Assembly (NCBI RefSeq): GCF_000003815.2
Contig: NC_049981.1
Span: 30,668,511 to 30,732,510, forward strand
DNA from: Branchiostoma floridae
Lineage: Eukaryota; Chordata; Leptocardii; Amphioxiformes; Branchiostomatidae
Direction: 5' to 3'
DNA: 64,000 bases
Position numbers and translations under genes: made by a program. Position 1 is the first letter of the stretch; every line of letters starts with the position of its first letter. Positions 43,441 to 55,885 of the stretch are shown piece by piece. A model generated the notes under the pieces. The model worked only from the letters and a program-made list of their open reading frames with translations. It did not search any database and was not told where the DNA came from.

Positions 43441-44560
43441 CCTTCATTGGGAAGTCTATACACCAGGGTGTCATCATCTGTAATCTCCAGTATTCTACTG
43501 GAGTCTACATTTATCCTTCCAAGAGACAGACGACTTTATACTGTCACTCCTCCTCGCTGCTCTCTCTGTCTGGCAAAGAAAAAAATTGCCCTTAACTCAC
43601 AACCCTTCATTAACCTGTATTCAAGTTTACAGAAGGGTGTCATCATTTTCAATCTCCATGTCTATACTGTCTGTCTTTTTAATCCTCGCAAACAAGCTTA
43701 TGTCACTCCTCTGCACTGCATAGAATCTCTAGAGTAAACTTGACTTTTTGCAGCGGATAACACTTAAAGAGAGAGGAAAAATGTCAAATCTTTGCATGAT
43801 GATGCATGATGTACTCTTGGTTGTCCACCTTTCCCTACATGTACCTTTTACACAAACTTTATCAACCATTTTCAACCTCTGCAATAATGATGTTATTTTT
43901 CTTTACTCTGGTGAGAGACAATCATGAGTATGGAGTCGCCTCTTCAATACAGGGCTCTTGTCAGCTTCAATCAAAACTTTTGGACTATTCTGTCATCTTT
44001 TTATAAGTTGCAGCAGGCAATTCACAAGTTTGTGGAGTCAATGACAGTGGGATTTATGCAAAATAACCCGGTGAAAACATTATAAATTTGAATTTATCTA
44101 GTTCAAGATCTGTTCAAAGTTCGTTGAGAAGGGGTGCATACTTCATTTGAGTTTTTTCATCATACCTTTCAGTCCCATAGATCTGTCTGAGACTTGCCCC
44201 AAATCAGGGTGCATACTTTATTTGAGAAAATAAGGTAATTACCCCAGCTGTAGCTGGCGAACTTGACCCTAGTCTGTCGCTACCTCCTACATCCCGTCTC
44301 CATCCTTTCCTCTACCAGGAGCCTTCCTAAATCCGTGGCTAGCATCTTCCTGTCATCCTGCAGACAGTAATGGGAATAATGTTGTGCCCACAGAGTCTGG
44401 AATGTGGGTGGGTTTTTCAGAAACTCTTTCCAAGCTAGCCTGGTATCGGTATACTTTCCCAGAGCTATCGCAGAGTGGAATTTGTTATCACCCAGAACAG
44501 TAGGGGCATCTTCTCTGGGTAGTTTTAAAGAACGCTTGAAGATGGATGTGCAAAGGCTAG
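43441..44560. other. Intergenic sequence, nothing recognised
   Basis: Short open frames only. One nearly repeated TTCATTTGAG / CTTTATTTGAG pair of TGCATACTT phrases occurs near 44140-44220. Confidence 0.4.
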
Positions 44561-44569
44561 GTGGGACGG

Positions 44570-44690
44570 GTCATTCGGTGTAATATAACCAGCTGCTGCC
44601 GCACCGCGTGCCTGCAAAGCTGGTGTGTTATGCCAAACGGCAGTTATACCGGCTATATAGATACAGATACAGAGCCGTATTACAGCTCCT
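44570..44690 (-). repeat. Dispersed repeat J (inverted relative to 63070-63195)
   Basis: GGTGTAATATAACCAGCTGC ... GCCGGCTATATAG-type ends. The same ~120-bp sequence occurs at 63070-63195 in the opposite orientation, including the TAGATACAGATACAG run. Confidence 0.8.
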
Positions 44691-44737
44691 GAGTCTCTTC
44701 TGTCCTCTCCGCAAATTTGCTATGATACAGCTGGATA

Positions 44738-45335
44738 CCAGGTAATCTCCAAGCAGAGGTTAATGGAGTAAATCCTGACATTTTTTTATAGGCTGTCTTT
44801 TTCCTTCAGCTAAATCCCACCAATGGTCACGATTTTCCCCACCAATCTCTGCTTGGAGAGTACTTTCAAGAACGTACACGAGTGTAGTTACAAATCTGGG
44901 GTCTATTGGTCAAACAAGTATGTTAAGTAGCCACCTGGCTGTATTGTGGTCATTTTCTGGGGTAACAGAACTTGGCAAAAGAGCAATGATTTTGACACCC
45001 TACATCTGCTTTGAGATTTCCCTTGGACTACAACTTTGACTTTGACTTTTAGCACAGTATTTGGATTCACAATTATCTTGACATTTCTGTTTAATAGCTA
45101 TTTTCCCTGTGGAACAACCTGCAATACATTTTCAAAAAGAGAAAAATGCATCGCTGTTTTTGCATTTGTAGATGTGTCCTAGTAGTAGCTAAGGGTACTT
45201 TGGGGAAACACTGGTCCTACCAAGGATGCCTTGGTCCTATGACACAAATCTAAAGGTGGGGAGGCTGATAATAAAAGACGACATATAAGGAAAAGGTCAT
45301 GATTTTCCCCACCAACCTCTGCTTGGAGAGTACCT
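44738..45335. repeat. Family I (CTCCAAGCAGAG) hairpin ends and fragments
   Basis: AATCTCCAAGCAGAGGTTA (44738) to CTCTGCTTGGAGAGTAC (44850-44866) forms one element. A second CACCAACCTCTGCTTGGAGAG end is at 45311. Confidence 0.6.
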
Positions 45336-45865
45336 GATAGATACATTTATACAAGCAAAAATCTAGGAAACGTTTCAGTCGTAGACAAGTCGCGAATGGA
45401 CCATCAGGCGACAACAGATATCTGAGAGCCGTACTCTAAATGCTCATCCGACAACCACCTGCCATTGTTGGATCCCATTCGTGGCTGAAAACACCACTTT
45501 ACAATGAGTTAAACCACATTTTTGTTAGCTTTTCTCCCTGTGCTACAGCCTGCAATAATACACTTTGAAAAGAGAAAAATACATTGCTGTTTTTTAATTT
45601 TCCTAGATGTTTCCTAGTAGTAGCTCAGGGTACTTTTGAGGAAATACTGGCCCTATGAAACAAATCTAAAGGTATCGGACAGATAAAAAAACAGTCGAAA
45701 TCTAGGAGACGATTCAGTCGTAGATAATTTTTGTTGCGAATGGACCACCAGGTGACAACAGATGTCCGAGAGCCGTACCCTAATGCTCATCCGACAACCG
45801 CCTACCATTGTTGGATCCCATTCGTGGCTGAAAACACCACTTTACAATGAGTTAAACCACACAAG
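45085..45865. repeat. Tandem duplication, ~420-bp unit, 2 copies
   Basis: Both copies share CCTGCAAT..ACA, TCCTAGTAGTAGCT, CGAATGGACCA.CAGG and CATTCGTGGCTGAAAACACC, in the same order (ends at about 45500 and 45850). The first copy carries a family I insertion. Confidence 0.85.
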
Positions 45866-46642
45866 GAGATGATGCGTTAAGCAGCCAGGCACTGACCCAT
45901 ACCCCATTACCCAAATTGCTCGGCGGGTATAATCTACTGTGAGTCTCTTAGGGCAGTGCAGATGGTGGGAGAGACTCCTGTATTGTGCCGCTCCTTTGTT
46001 GTGTTCTGTATAAAGCAGATGTACCAGTGAAAGTCATCAGGAGAGCACTCTCGCTTTCTGGCTGGAAGACAATGGGCGGGGTGTCTCCCGGGGTCTGGGA
46101 GGTATCACATGAAGGGATTATCGAATAATCCCCTAAAATGTCTGCATTGTGGGTATCTTGCCGATAAAAGAATTTGATACCTTCCTTTTTTCTTTGATTT
46201 CCAGGCCAAAACATCTGCATTGCTGAAGCTCATTCAATGGAAGCGAGTCTATTGTTTTTATTATAGCGTAAAACATGGCAGACAACAGAAGCAAAGAAGC
46301 TGAATCATTTCAGAGGGGAGCAGATGTCAGACATGATATCTAAGGACTGTCTGGTGTTGGTTTGGGGGACCTTTCAAATCTGGTCATCTGCATGATTTGG
46401 TACCTAGGGAAGATGCCATTGTGATGTTTTCAATGGTAACAGAAATAAAGAATTTGAAAGCTCTAATAGAACAAGCCAGACATCAAAGTTTTCATGGACC
46501 TTTCAAATCTGATCAATGCTCGATTTAACATGTTAGGTTATCATTCCACTAGACTGTGTTCGCTGAGGGACCGTTGTGGAACCAAACAAAACTGGATTTG
46601 TGTCACTTGTACTTGGAGTATGGTGCACTGCACGATATTTAT
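45866..46642. other. Intergenic sequence, nothing recognised
   Basis: The 90-codon open frame on - at 45948-46220 has no recognised homology. Confidence 0.4.
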
Positions 46643-46745
46643 TATAAGTATGATTTAAAAGACAACAATTAGTATGATTTCAAAGACAACAAATCACACA
46701 AATCATGAAGAATTACTCTTTATATGTAACTTTATGTAACTTTAT
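46643..46745. mobile_element. MITE family A internal fragment
   Basis: AAGTATGATTTAAAAGACAA and CTTTATGTAACTTTAT blocks match family A; the termini are missing. Confidence 0.5.
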
Positions 46746-47405
46746 TGCACAACAATTGTACGAGGTACAAAGTATGGCATCTACATAACTACAGTGCTAT
46801 AGCTTATCTAACTAATACAGGAGTATACATGTATATGTGACATTCATTGTAAAGGTAAAGGTAGAGGTAGGGGCAGTGGCCATGGGTTGTTATTTTTTGA
46901 AAAAAAGATGTGCCCTCCTTAAGCTAGTGTCTGCCTCAGATTGTGGTTAGCTGTCAGACAAAACTGGGAGTCAGAGAAAACAGGGAGTCAGAAAAAGCTA
47001 TGATCTTCCACCCAGCATCTGCTTGGAGATTAACCTCCTTGCTCCCTGTATGGGTGTGTTTAGGGAAGTTAGTGTTCATCACTGTGTAATCCTGATTATG
47101 TGGGTGGAGCCTCTAAATCCCCCAACACACCCACACTACAGGGGGTAGCACTGGCTGTACTAAAGGATTTGCACTTCTTTCCTGTAGTTTAGACACAAGT
47201 TCTTGGCCTTTTCTAAGTATTTCTAAGTTTTCTGCTGTTCAGTTAGATTTCATGTCTCAACATCGTTTCAAATCTGTGCTCAAGACTTTTGACTAACAAG
47301 ATTTTCAAAACTTGGCTAATGAATAACTAGTAGTACATCTGTCAATGATTTCATTTGTAACCTTGATTTGAGACTGAAATTTCTCTAAATTCTCTGAGTT
47401 TTGAA
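46746..47405. other. Intergenic sequence with one family I end
   Basis: CATCTGCTTGGAGATTAACC near 47020; otherwise unique, no gene signal. Confidence 0.45.
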
Positions 47406-47409
47406 GCAG

Positions 47410-47830
47410 ACAACTCTCCAAGCAAAGGTTAGGGCTCTGGCTGTTTTATGACATTTTTTAGGCATTTTTTTTTCAATAGGGCTTGCTATGATCTTTTCTC
47501 GTAAGACATAAAGAAAATGACTGACTGAAATCCCCTTGCAAGCAACGTATTACTATTAGTCCCTATTTGGCCAAATTTTTTCTCTTTTTAAATCTAGCTG
47601 ACTCTCTGCTTGGAGACTATCAAGTGGTGACCTGCTACTCCTCAAGCGAGGTTAGGCTCTGGCTGTTTTTTTCAGTCGTTTTTATTGGGCTTTCTATTTT
47701 GTATTGTTTCTTTAAGTCCGCCAGCCATACTCAATACAAAATAGAAAGCCCAATAAAAATGACTAAAAAAGTTTAAAAACAGCTGGAGCCTAACCTCTGC
47801 TTGCAGACTATCAAGTGGTGACCTGCTAAC
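47410..47830. mobile_element. Two adjacent family I hairpin elements
   Basis: First: CTCTCCAAGCAAAGGTTAGG to CTCTGCTTGGAG (47413-47614). Second: 47640-47808, a near-perfect hairpin whose arms share GGGCTTTCTATTTTGTATTG and complement. The second is flanked by a 24-bp direct repeat (47614-47637, 47805-47828). Confidence 0.75.
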
Positions 47831-48049
47831 TGGATGAGGGACAGCCAGGACTTCTCCCTGCCCCCTGGGGTTCTCTCCCCACCCCCTGGGGCTTGAGTGG
47901 TGCCTTGATGGTGCCTCCTGTGGAGGAGAGCTGTGGCCTGGCCAGACTGCCCCGCCCTTCCAATTAGCCCTTGTTATCAGCCACACTGTCCAGGCCTGAC
48001 CACAAACACCCACTGTATCAATCACAGACAGCAAGGGGGCACTCTCTGT

Positions 48050-48520
48050 AATTCCAACTTTTGCCCTTTTGTCTTGCGATACATACAAGGGTCACTCTCT
48101 TTTAACTTTAAATCTATGTGAAACAATGTACAAATATTTCTGGAAAAGGCCTTGCAGAACTAGTAGAAATTTCCTACTGAAAATTCCAATCAATGGCAGC
48201 CAACAATATGGAAATTTCCAAGGACGTTATGAATTTCACTTTTGCTCTTTTGTCTTGGGATACATACAAGGGTCACTCTTTTTCACTCTATGTGAAACAA
48301 TGTACAAATATTTCTGGAAAAGGCCTTGCAGAACTAGTAGAAATTTCCCACTGAAAACACCCACCAAATTCCAGTCAATGGCAACCAATAACCTGCCGGT
48401 TATTCGGAATTCCACTTTTACCCATTTGCCTTAAAATGGTCTCTCTTTTAACATTAAATCTATGTTAAAACAATGTACAAATACTTTTGGAAAAAGCCCT
48501 TGTCAGGAGCAATATTCTGT
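48050..48520. repeat. Tandem repeat, ~178-bp unit, 3 copies
   Basis: Units start near 48050, 48231 and 48409. They share GATACATACAAGGGTCACTC and GAAACAATGTACAAATATTT and GGCCTTGCAGAACTAGTAGA. The third copy is more diverged and truncated. Confidence 0.85.
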
Positions 48521-49042
48521 TAAAAACACTGACCAATCAGACTGGCATTCCTACATCTTTCCAGCCAAACAACTGATAGTATCATACAAGCCCTGTGTGG
48601 TAGTAGGCCCAGTGCTTCACCCATTTTATCATACCTATCTTCATTGTTACACTGTCACGCAGGTATGTGTGACTGTTTGCGGTATGTCCCACACACAATA
48701 GGCAGTCTCCATCTGGACTATTTCAAACATCGGGTTTGAGATTTTATGATGGCCAGGCCCCTCAGGCTGTACTGCAGGTCTTCTGTCTGTTTCAGAAAAG
48801 CCTGCCGCAAACTAAAATAAAGTCCTGCACTCTGATTTTATTGCCTTTGAAGATGTCTGACGGATACATTTATTGTATGTTTCTGAAGGTGTAAGACATC
48901 CAAGTGAACAATATTAGTGCAATTCAATTTCTAGTACTAGATAAAAATCTGAGCTCTACTTCTGGATGTTTAAGTGACATCCATCACTCTTTTTGCGTTA
49001 CTACAAAACTGTACTTCTGAATCGCTGTCATTTGTTATCCAG
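48521..49042. other. Intergenic sequence, nothing recognised
   Basis: Unique, no coding signal. Confidence 0.45.
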
Positions 49043-49203
49043 TTGCAGAGATCAAATTGCTTTTTACTTGGTTCTCCGATTTTTTTTTAAATACAGATGT
49101 AGCAAGTTCACATCTTAAAAGCGTAGGGCAGGGAGGAAAACTTGAATATGACCATATTCAATTCATATAATTTAGTGCACCAAGGCATAAACCTGGTCTG
49201 GTA
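49043..49203. mobile_element. MITE family E fragment
   Basis: CTTGGTTCTCCGATTTTTTT, GGGAGGAAAACTTGAATATG and GTGCACCAAGGCATAAACCT are family E blocks; the right end is missing. Confidence 0.7.
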
Positions 49204-49954
49204 GAAACATGTGCACATCTTCCCCAAACAGACACTTGGCCCCCCATCCAATTAACATCCCCCAACATTCTGACCTGAAACCCTGCAAGCTTAAAGTCGC
49301 CAGACCTCAGACTTGGACGGCAGAACTGTCTGTGCCCTTGGGCTACGCTACTGACACTGATTGGAGGTTTCCCTTCTTACTTTTCTAAAACTCACTGTAG
49401 AAAAAAAAAGGAAAAAACTATGGATGAGAAAATTGCATTTTCTTCTGCAAAGATGGCCAAAAATTAGCAGTTGGAAGAATGATAGTTGACTAGCTACAGA
49501 ACTGATGACAATGGTGAAAGAATAACTTACATGTAGTTCATAAAAAAGAAGTGTGCTTGGATCTATTGTCAATATAATTAAGATGCTGATACATTAATCA
49601 AATACTAAAAAATTATGTACCTGTACAGTCAAGGGGACACTCCATTGTTTTTACACCGCTACGTGTCGGAACATTGGGGTGAAACTGCAGTCAATCTCAT
49701 ATATATTTCTGTTCATTTTGATTTCGGGGACGGCATTTTCTCTATATTCAAGCTACAACAGACATTGGTAGTATAGCATCATATAATATAGCATGGTCTT
49801 TGGAATGACAGTCTGAACTGTGAGGCATCCAAAATGTTGGCACACAACTTTTCAAATCTGCTGAGTGGCCACAGTTTTACCAAGGGCACAAGAAGGACAA
49901 ACAGCTGGGCAAGATGACTCAAGGTTAGGTCAAGGTCAGGTCAACTTAATATTT
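49204..49954. other. Intergenic sequence, nothing recognised
   Basis: Unique, no gene signal. Confidence 0.45.
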
Positions 49955-50330
49955 TCAGATTTCCTTTAAAATTATCGCGAATGAGTCCCCTTGCCCAACT
50001 GTCCCCAGTACTTTCTTTTGGCCTTTTTGAAAACACTCATAGTAATATCAATCTCGGTGTGACATGTTCAAGTTTTATCAACCAAATTTTCTCTGATTTC
50101 CTGTAAAATTATTGCGAATGAGTCCCCTTACCCGCCTGTCCCCATGGCCTGTACTTTCTTCTGGACTTCTTGAAAAGACTCATCTGGGTGTGATGTGTTA
50201 AAGTTATAACGTTAACGTTATTATCCTAATTCCTCGATTTCCTGTAAAATTATTGTGGATGAGTCCCTATGCCCCCCTGGCTCCAGTATTTTCTCCTGGA
50301 TGTCTCAAAGACGCTCGCAGATCACCACTC
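49955..50330. repeat. Diverged tandem repeat, ~135-bp unit, 3 copies
   Basis: TTTCCTGTAAAATTATTGCG then ATGAGTCCC occurs near 49962, 50097 and 50238, each followed by a GTCCCCAGTACTTTCTTTTGG-like block cut into pieces of similar length. Confidence 0.75.
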
Positions 50331-51225
50331 AGGTGATTAAGACTCCCCCATGCTGGGGTAAGAATTTCCGCTGCTATCCTCTTCACTCCAACCTGGTTAG
50401 CTGGGAAGAAACCCAGACTTCCCCCAAGCCCTGTCCTCCTGACAGCACCGGTTTCTTGAGACGCGGGCTGAGATCAAAGGCAGGGAAAGTTGGAAGAAAG
50501 GACGCCTTCTGTGGCTGTGAGACTTCCATTCCACTTGCGGCGACACACTTAGTAGTTGGTCTTTCCTTCCACACTGCACACATGGTCTCCTTAAAGCTAA
50601 AAGTCACAAAAGTCTGACGTAAGACCGTGCCGATTTAATTTGGTGGTTCTCTGACATTGTTAATATGTTGCTTCACTGCAGCAGAACTTCCTGCATTCGT
50701 GACATGCTATGGTTGTCATTTTTCAGCTATAAAAAAGTAGAAACTAAGAAAGGCGAGAAGAAACAGTCCCCTGGCTCCCGGGATTCGAAAGAGCATCCCA
50801 TAATCCTCAAGACCTAAATTCCCTCATTTTTGTTTAACAACTCCCCACTTGGATGTCTGGCACATAATGTTTTGAAGTTCCTGTATTTGGATTAAAAGAG
50901 AAGGACTTGTTAAAATCAGGAGACACCAAACTTGTACGGCATCCCTGGCCTGGATTCATGAGCGTTTCCCGAAGGGATCCTTATTTATAACAAGACAGTT
51001 TCTGGCACCTCTTAATAAGATCTAAGGTATCTTCAAATTTCCTGGTTTGAGATCAGATTAATCGACATTGATGAAGGAGGTCACTTGGCATGCCTGATCT
51101 AAATTCATAAAAGCTTAAAGATTTGAAGCCCAACAAGGCCTAACTTCTATCTAAGAATCCCTTTAATACATCTCTGATAAATTTGGCATCAGAACTGAAT
51201 CACAGACAAGAAAACTGCTCTGTAT
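50331..51225. other. Intergenic sequence, nothing recognised
   Basis: The open frame 50255-50617 (120 codons) begins inside a tandem repeat and has no recognisable domain. Confidence 0.4.
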
Positions 51226-51227
51226 CC

Positions 51228-51415
51228 CTGACCTAATCTCCAAGCAGATCATATGGTGCCATAAGATAGTATCAAAGCTGGCCAAGGAGTGTAGCAGGCC
51301 AAGGGAGTCAAACGGGCACGGGAAGTTTGATACTATACATTACGCACCGTGGATCTGGTTCGAGACACGGGAAGTTTGATACTATACATTACGCACCGTG
51401 GATCTGGTTCGAGAT
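51228..51415. repeat. Family I fragment next to a 49-bp tandem duplication
   Basis: AATCTCCAAGCAGATCATAT at 51235 starts a half element. A 49-bp unit beginning CACGGGAAGTTTGATACTAT at 51317 is repeated at 51366 without change over most of its length. Confidence 0.7.
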
Positions 51416-51580
51416 TATCCCTGACCTAGATTTTCCCACACATAGGGATATGTCTGCACTTCCATGCCAGAAACCAGAAACAGGCTTTCATCATACCAAA
51501 CTGTTGAATTTGAAAGAGATTGTTTCACATCCCAAACCTCAACCCTCTCAGGGCATCATTATACTTCCGCACCAGAAAGA

Positions 51581-52740
51581 ATATTGAGTCAGAAAAAAAA
51601 CTGCCGAGCCTCATTTGAAAACGGTTGAATTAAAAAAGACCATTTCACATCCCTTAGAACTTGATTTTGAAGATTTCAATTAAATCCAAATTTCAAACAA
51701 TGTTTACAGGACATGTTTACAAGGAAAAAATGGTGTGCCTCTGTTTGCTTTTTGAAGGTCATAGGAAACTGTTCAAATCAAAAGAGATAAGCTTTTAGAG
51801 ATCTGCCGACCCAATAATGTCCAACCTCAGGGCTTGTCTACATTTCCGCTCCCGAGACGGCCTCTTGTCTGGTGTATCTTCCCTTCCCTTTCTATTTATC
51901 CCTGTGGGGTTCTGCTATCTCTCTTAATGGTCTCCCTGTACCTGTTTATATATTATTGAGTCAATATTGAGTCAGAAAAAAAAGTGGTGAGCCTTGCTTC
52001 AGTCTGCTGTTTGAAGATCATAGAAAACTATTTGAATCAAAAGACGAACAATGTTATAACAGTGGGGTTCAAGAGCTGCCAAACTGACTATGCCAAAAGC
52101 TTTCAGGCGTTGTGGTTTGCGTGTTGGATTTGTGATTCGGCTGCCCGGGTTTGGCGCAGGTTTGAATCCTGGGAGTCGGGATATCGTTTCTTTCTGTTCT
52201 ACTCACCCCTCTGGTTTCTTCAAATGTCCAACCCCAGGTACTGTCTACACTTCCGCTCCCGAGACGGCATCTTGTCTGGTGTATCTTCCCTTCTCCCCTA
52301 TTTATCCCTGTGGGGTTCTGCTATCTCTGTTAATGGTCACCCTGTACCTGTCAATATTGAGTCAGAAAAAAAAGGGGCGAGCCTTGCTTCAGTTTCAAGC
52401 AGCTGTTTGGAGATCATAGAAAACTACTTGAATCAAAAGACCAACAATGCGTAACAGTGGGGTTCAAGCGCTGCCAAACTGACTATGCCAAAAGCTTTCA
52501 GGCGTTGTGGTTTGCGCGTTGGATTTGTGATTCGGCTGCCCAGGTTCGGCGCAGGTTCGAATCCTGGGAGTCGGGATAGCATTTCTTTCTGTTCTTCTTG
52601 CCACTCTGGTTGTTTCAAATGTCCAACACTTCCGCTACCGAGACAGCCTCTTGTCTGGTGTATCTTCCCTTCCCTGCCTGTTTACCCCTGTGGGGCTCTG
52701 CTATCTGTGGTCCTGGTCTCCCTACCTGTCTGCCGGCACC
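51581..52740 (+). repeat. Tandem repeat, ~385-bp unit with embedded tRNA-like SINE, 3 copies
   Basis: ATATTGAGTCAGAAAAAAAA marks unit starts at 51581, 51964 and 52354. Copies 2 and 3 carry a tRNA-derived block with B box GGTTTGAATCC (52159) and GGTTCGAATCC (52554) and a preceding GTGGTTTGCG A-box-like piece; copy 1 lacks it. Each unit ends with a TTGTCTGGTGTATCTTCCCT block. Confidence 0.8.
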
Positions 52741-53004
52741 CTTAATTGAAGAAATTAGGGACTGGAGGCCACTGATTTAGATAACTATCTCACCAGCACC
52801 CAGGCCTGTTTCCTCCCTGAGGTCTTCACCACTTGTTTTATCATCTTGGTGTCTGAGTCTTTTTTACTTTTGTTGTCCTTTATCAGTCTGGTTTATTGTA
52901 CTGTTTTCTTGCTGCCATAAATGTTTACACATGATCTGCTTTTAGTTGTAAATTCTTCCCTCTTCCTGTTTCGTTCCCTCCTTTTTTTTTTTAACCTAAA
53001 CATT
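52741..53004. other. Intergenic sequence, nothing recognised
   Basis: T-rich unique sequence. Confidence 0.45.
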
Positions 53005-53246
53005 AGGCCACACCAATTGATTTACTTGGTTCTCAGATTTTTAGAAATAAAAATGTTGCAAGTTGACATAAAAAACATGGGGAAGGGAGGAAAACTTGAA
53101 TGTTACAGTATTACCTCAATAAAACTGAGTGCACTAAGGCACAAACCTGGTTTTCTGGTACTGTTTTCATTATGTTTTTCCAGTCATTAAAGCATGCCTT
53201 TTAATTTTTTTTAGATCCAACCAACAAATTAAATTGGTGTGGCCTT
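53005..53246. mobile_element. MITE family E, complete copy
   Basis: Starts AGGCCACACCAATTGATTTA and ends AAATTAAATTGGTGTGGCCT, 242 bp. The best full-length reference for the family in this window. Confidence 0.88.
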
Positions 53247-53711
53247 ATCCTTAATGCCTAGAAGCCTATTAAACCATTTTACAAATCTGGTGCCTATAGC
53301 TACATGTACCTTACCAGACTGGAGGTTTAAAAGAGATCCCATCCAAAAGCAAAACTCTTCTCAGATGAGGTTAAAACTTTCTTTTACTTCATTTTGTTGT
53401 TGAGAAACGAACACACTTTCTCCAAAGGCCTGATTCACAAAAAAGTCCCATTCTAAAGTGGGCTTAAGTTTCCAAACTTTAAAGTACATTATGACATAGA
53501 AAACACAAAATGCACACACAGTGTAAAATCACACAGTAACTGCATGTACAAGCAACACTTTTAGAAGCAGCACTCTATTTGTTTTCTTTGGGCATCAGTT
53601 ATATACACAGAGCCTTAGGTCAAAGTCTTCTCAATAAAGAAATACTGAGGTTAGACTGCTTAGCACTGCTGTAGAGTGTGAAATGAGACTTAAAGATTCA
53701 GAAGTAGACTT

Positions 53712-54105
53712 ATCTCAAGATGTTTACAAATATTCCTTCAAGTTATTTGACCCTGACCCTGACGATAAGTCGCACGCTTGTGTGAAGATAGATCTAGAAG
53801 TTATGTTAAGATGTTTTCAATATTCCTTAAGTTGTTGTTTAAGATAACCATTGGCCATGGCCTTGGAAATCTCATATGCACCCTGTGAAGATAGACCTAT
53901 AGGATATAGCAGTTGTCTGAAGATGTTTACAACTATTCCTTCAAGGTGGTGTTTTAAGTACCCGACCATACCCTTGACAATCCTGACACACTATGTGATA
54001 GTAGACTTAAGGTCTCAAGTTGTTTATATTCCTTTCATGGCATAAACAACCTGACCATGTCCTTGAAAATCACTAAATGCACCCTGTGAAGATTAAATTA
54101 ATGAT
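53712..54105. repeat. Diverged tandem repeat, ~100-bp unit, 4 copies
   Basis: AAGATGTTTACAA.TATTCCTT, CTTGA.AATC and CACCCTGTGAAGAT-type blocks recur near 53715, 53808, 53918 and 54015. Confidence 0.7.
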
Positions 54106-54107
54106 GT

Positions 54108-54254
54108 AGAAGCTGTCTCATTCCATAAAACTGTGTGCACCATGCATTAGGCATAAACCTGGTACTCTGGCTTTCTTTTCAATATGTTTTTCCAACGCAG
54201 TTGAGCACTTTTTATAAAAATCCGAGAAACAACAAATTAAATTGGTGTGGCCCT
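54108..54254. mobile_element. MITE family E, right part
   Basis: CATAAAACTGTGTGCACCAT through AAATTAAATTGGTGTGGCCC. Confidence 0.75.
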
Positions 54255-55885
54255 AGTGGTTGTCCTAACTGTACCCCTTGATGTCTTCAGTAAACTAGAC
54301 ATGGCCTTGGCTGGAGTACCAGAAGTGAAATACAGCCAGGACCGATTAGACGACTTGTGAGAGACGGAGACTTGATGGAGACTTGATGCCCTTCCTGGCA
54401 GACGTCTCAAGTACCGCGGAGCGTACTTGAGGAGTCTGAGAGGGGTGTTAAGGAGAACGTCACTGACATAAGCAGTGTGCCGTGAGGGAAGAAATTCCAG
54501 CTTGGCTACACCGCACTCTTTCCTCTCTAAAAGGGAGGCACTGAAGACAAACAAAAGGAAACAGAAAGGCAAATGACAAATGTGGGAAGAAAAAACAACA
54601 AATGTGTAGTTCATGTCAGCATTTTATTGAGGTTAACAACTATCTACCACTCAAAAATCATGACCAAGTAAGTACAGACATGACATATCAAAACTGGAAG
54701 TTCTGATGTAATACTGTGGAAAGCCACCAGGGGCCCAAAATCTTATTATTTCTACATCTCACCAACACCTACCAACAGAACAAATATCATAAAGATCTAT
54801 CCATGATTTCACAAGTTAAGCTATTCACAAAGACACACACACACCAGAAAACATTTAACTTTCTAGTTAAAGGTAACATTGGGAGAAACGGGTAAAGGAG
54901 AAAAACAGTGACAAGAACATTTTATGGCTTTCAAAGACATCACAGCTGCCACCATCCTGCCTTGCCTTCCAATGACTGATTCTTAACCAAAGTAAGACCA
55001 GTTAAACAACAAACAAGATTTATCCAGCATTAAGGGACATAAACAAGGATTAAACTTAAGCCTACATGTAATCTTACCTAATCAGGCCAGCCAACGGGTA
55101 ACGGTACGATGATCTCCAAAGACATTTGTTCATGCTGAAGATGTCTTTTTTTCAAACATCTCTTATATGAAGTTTATCTCTGGATAATACCACCGGTGTA
55201 ACATATCCCCTTTTGTATGGTCAAAATAAAGTTGATGTTTGAAACATTATGAGAAAGCTGAAATGGGGAAAGAAAGCAGTGACAGAGAAGTGAAAGAAAG
55301 AAAAAAAAAATCATTCAAGTCAAGTTTGTTTGAACCTATATTTATTCATGAGAAGCTCAAATCGGACTACAGGCCGCTTTTCACTGAGGTCCTGCGGAAG
55401 GTATTAAAGGGTAACATAAAATATAACAGAGATACACATTACACCGAGTCCTAATAAATCTATCAACGTATACAATGTGTCACTACATATACAGAGTAGA
55501 AAACATTAGTAGAGCGAATGCTGCAGGGCCAGTGTATCTAAAAGCTCCAAGTTGAGCAGTAACAATGGGACACTTTGAAGTGACGTGGGTTCATGAGGCC
55601 CCCGGTGATAAACGGAGTGTGTAACAGACTTAGTAAGTGATATTGCTCGGGGTAATCCTCAATCAGTAAATATTGGTTGCTCCAGAACGGCAGCCTGGCC
55701 CTCGCCGCCGACCCGACAGCCGTAACAACAATGCACAAGGCCAAGATTAACACGCGCTACACAAGCCAGGTTCTATTTCACCTCCCGCGGCAGACAATCT
55801 GAGTGGCTGTGTGCGCACTCCGGCGGTCTGAACAGTTTCAACAGGGATTAACCTTCCTGTTGCTTACACAATGGTGAGTGTCGCT
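54255..55885. other. Unique sequence, possible terminal exon and conserved block
   Basis: 54291-54360 could be a + strand terminal exon (see findings), with AATAAA at 55225. 55530-55860 is GC-rich and unique, and may be regulatory. No gene called. Confidence 0.3.

Noticed and set aside
50255-50617. 120-codon open frame
   Set aside because: Starts within a tandem repeat unit; no domain, no exon context.
52090-52620. tRNA genes
   Set aside because: B boxes are good but no complete cloverleaf can be drawn; the blocks sit in repeated units, so SINE-derived.
54237-54614. 125-codon minus-strand open frame
   Set aside because: Begins in unique DNA but ends inside a MITE; composition and lack of motif do not support a protein.
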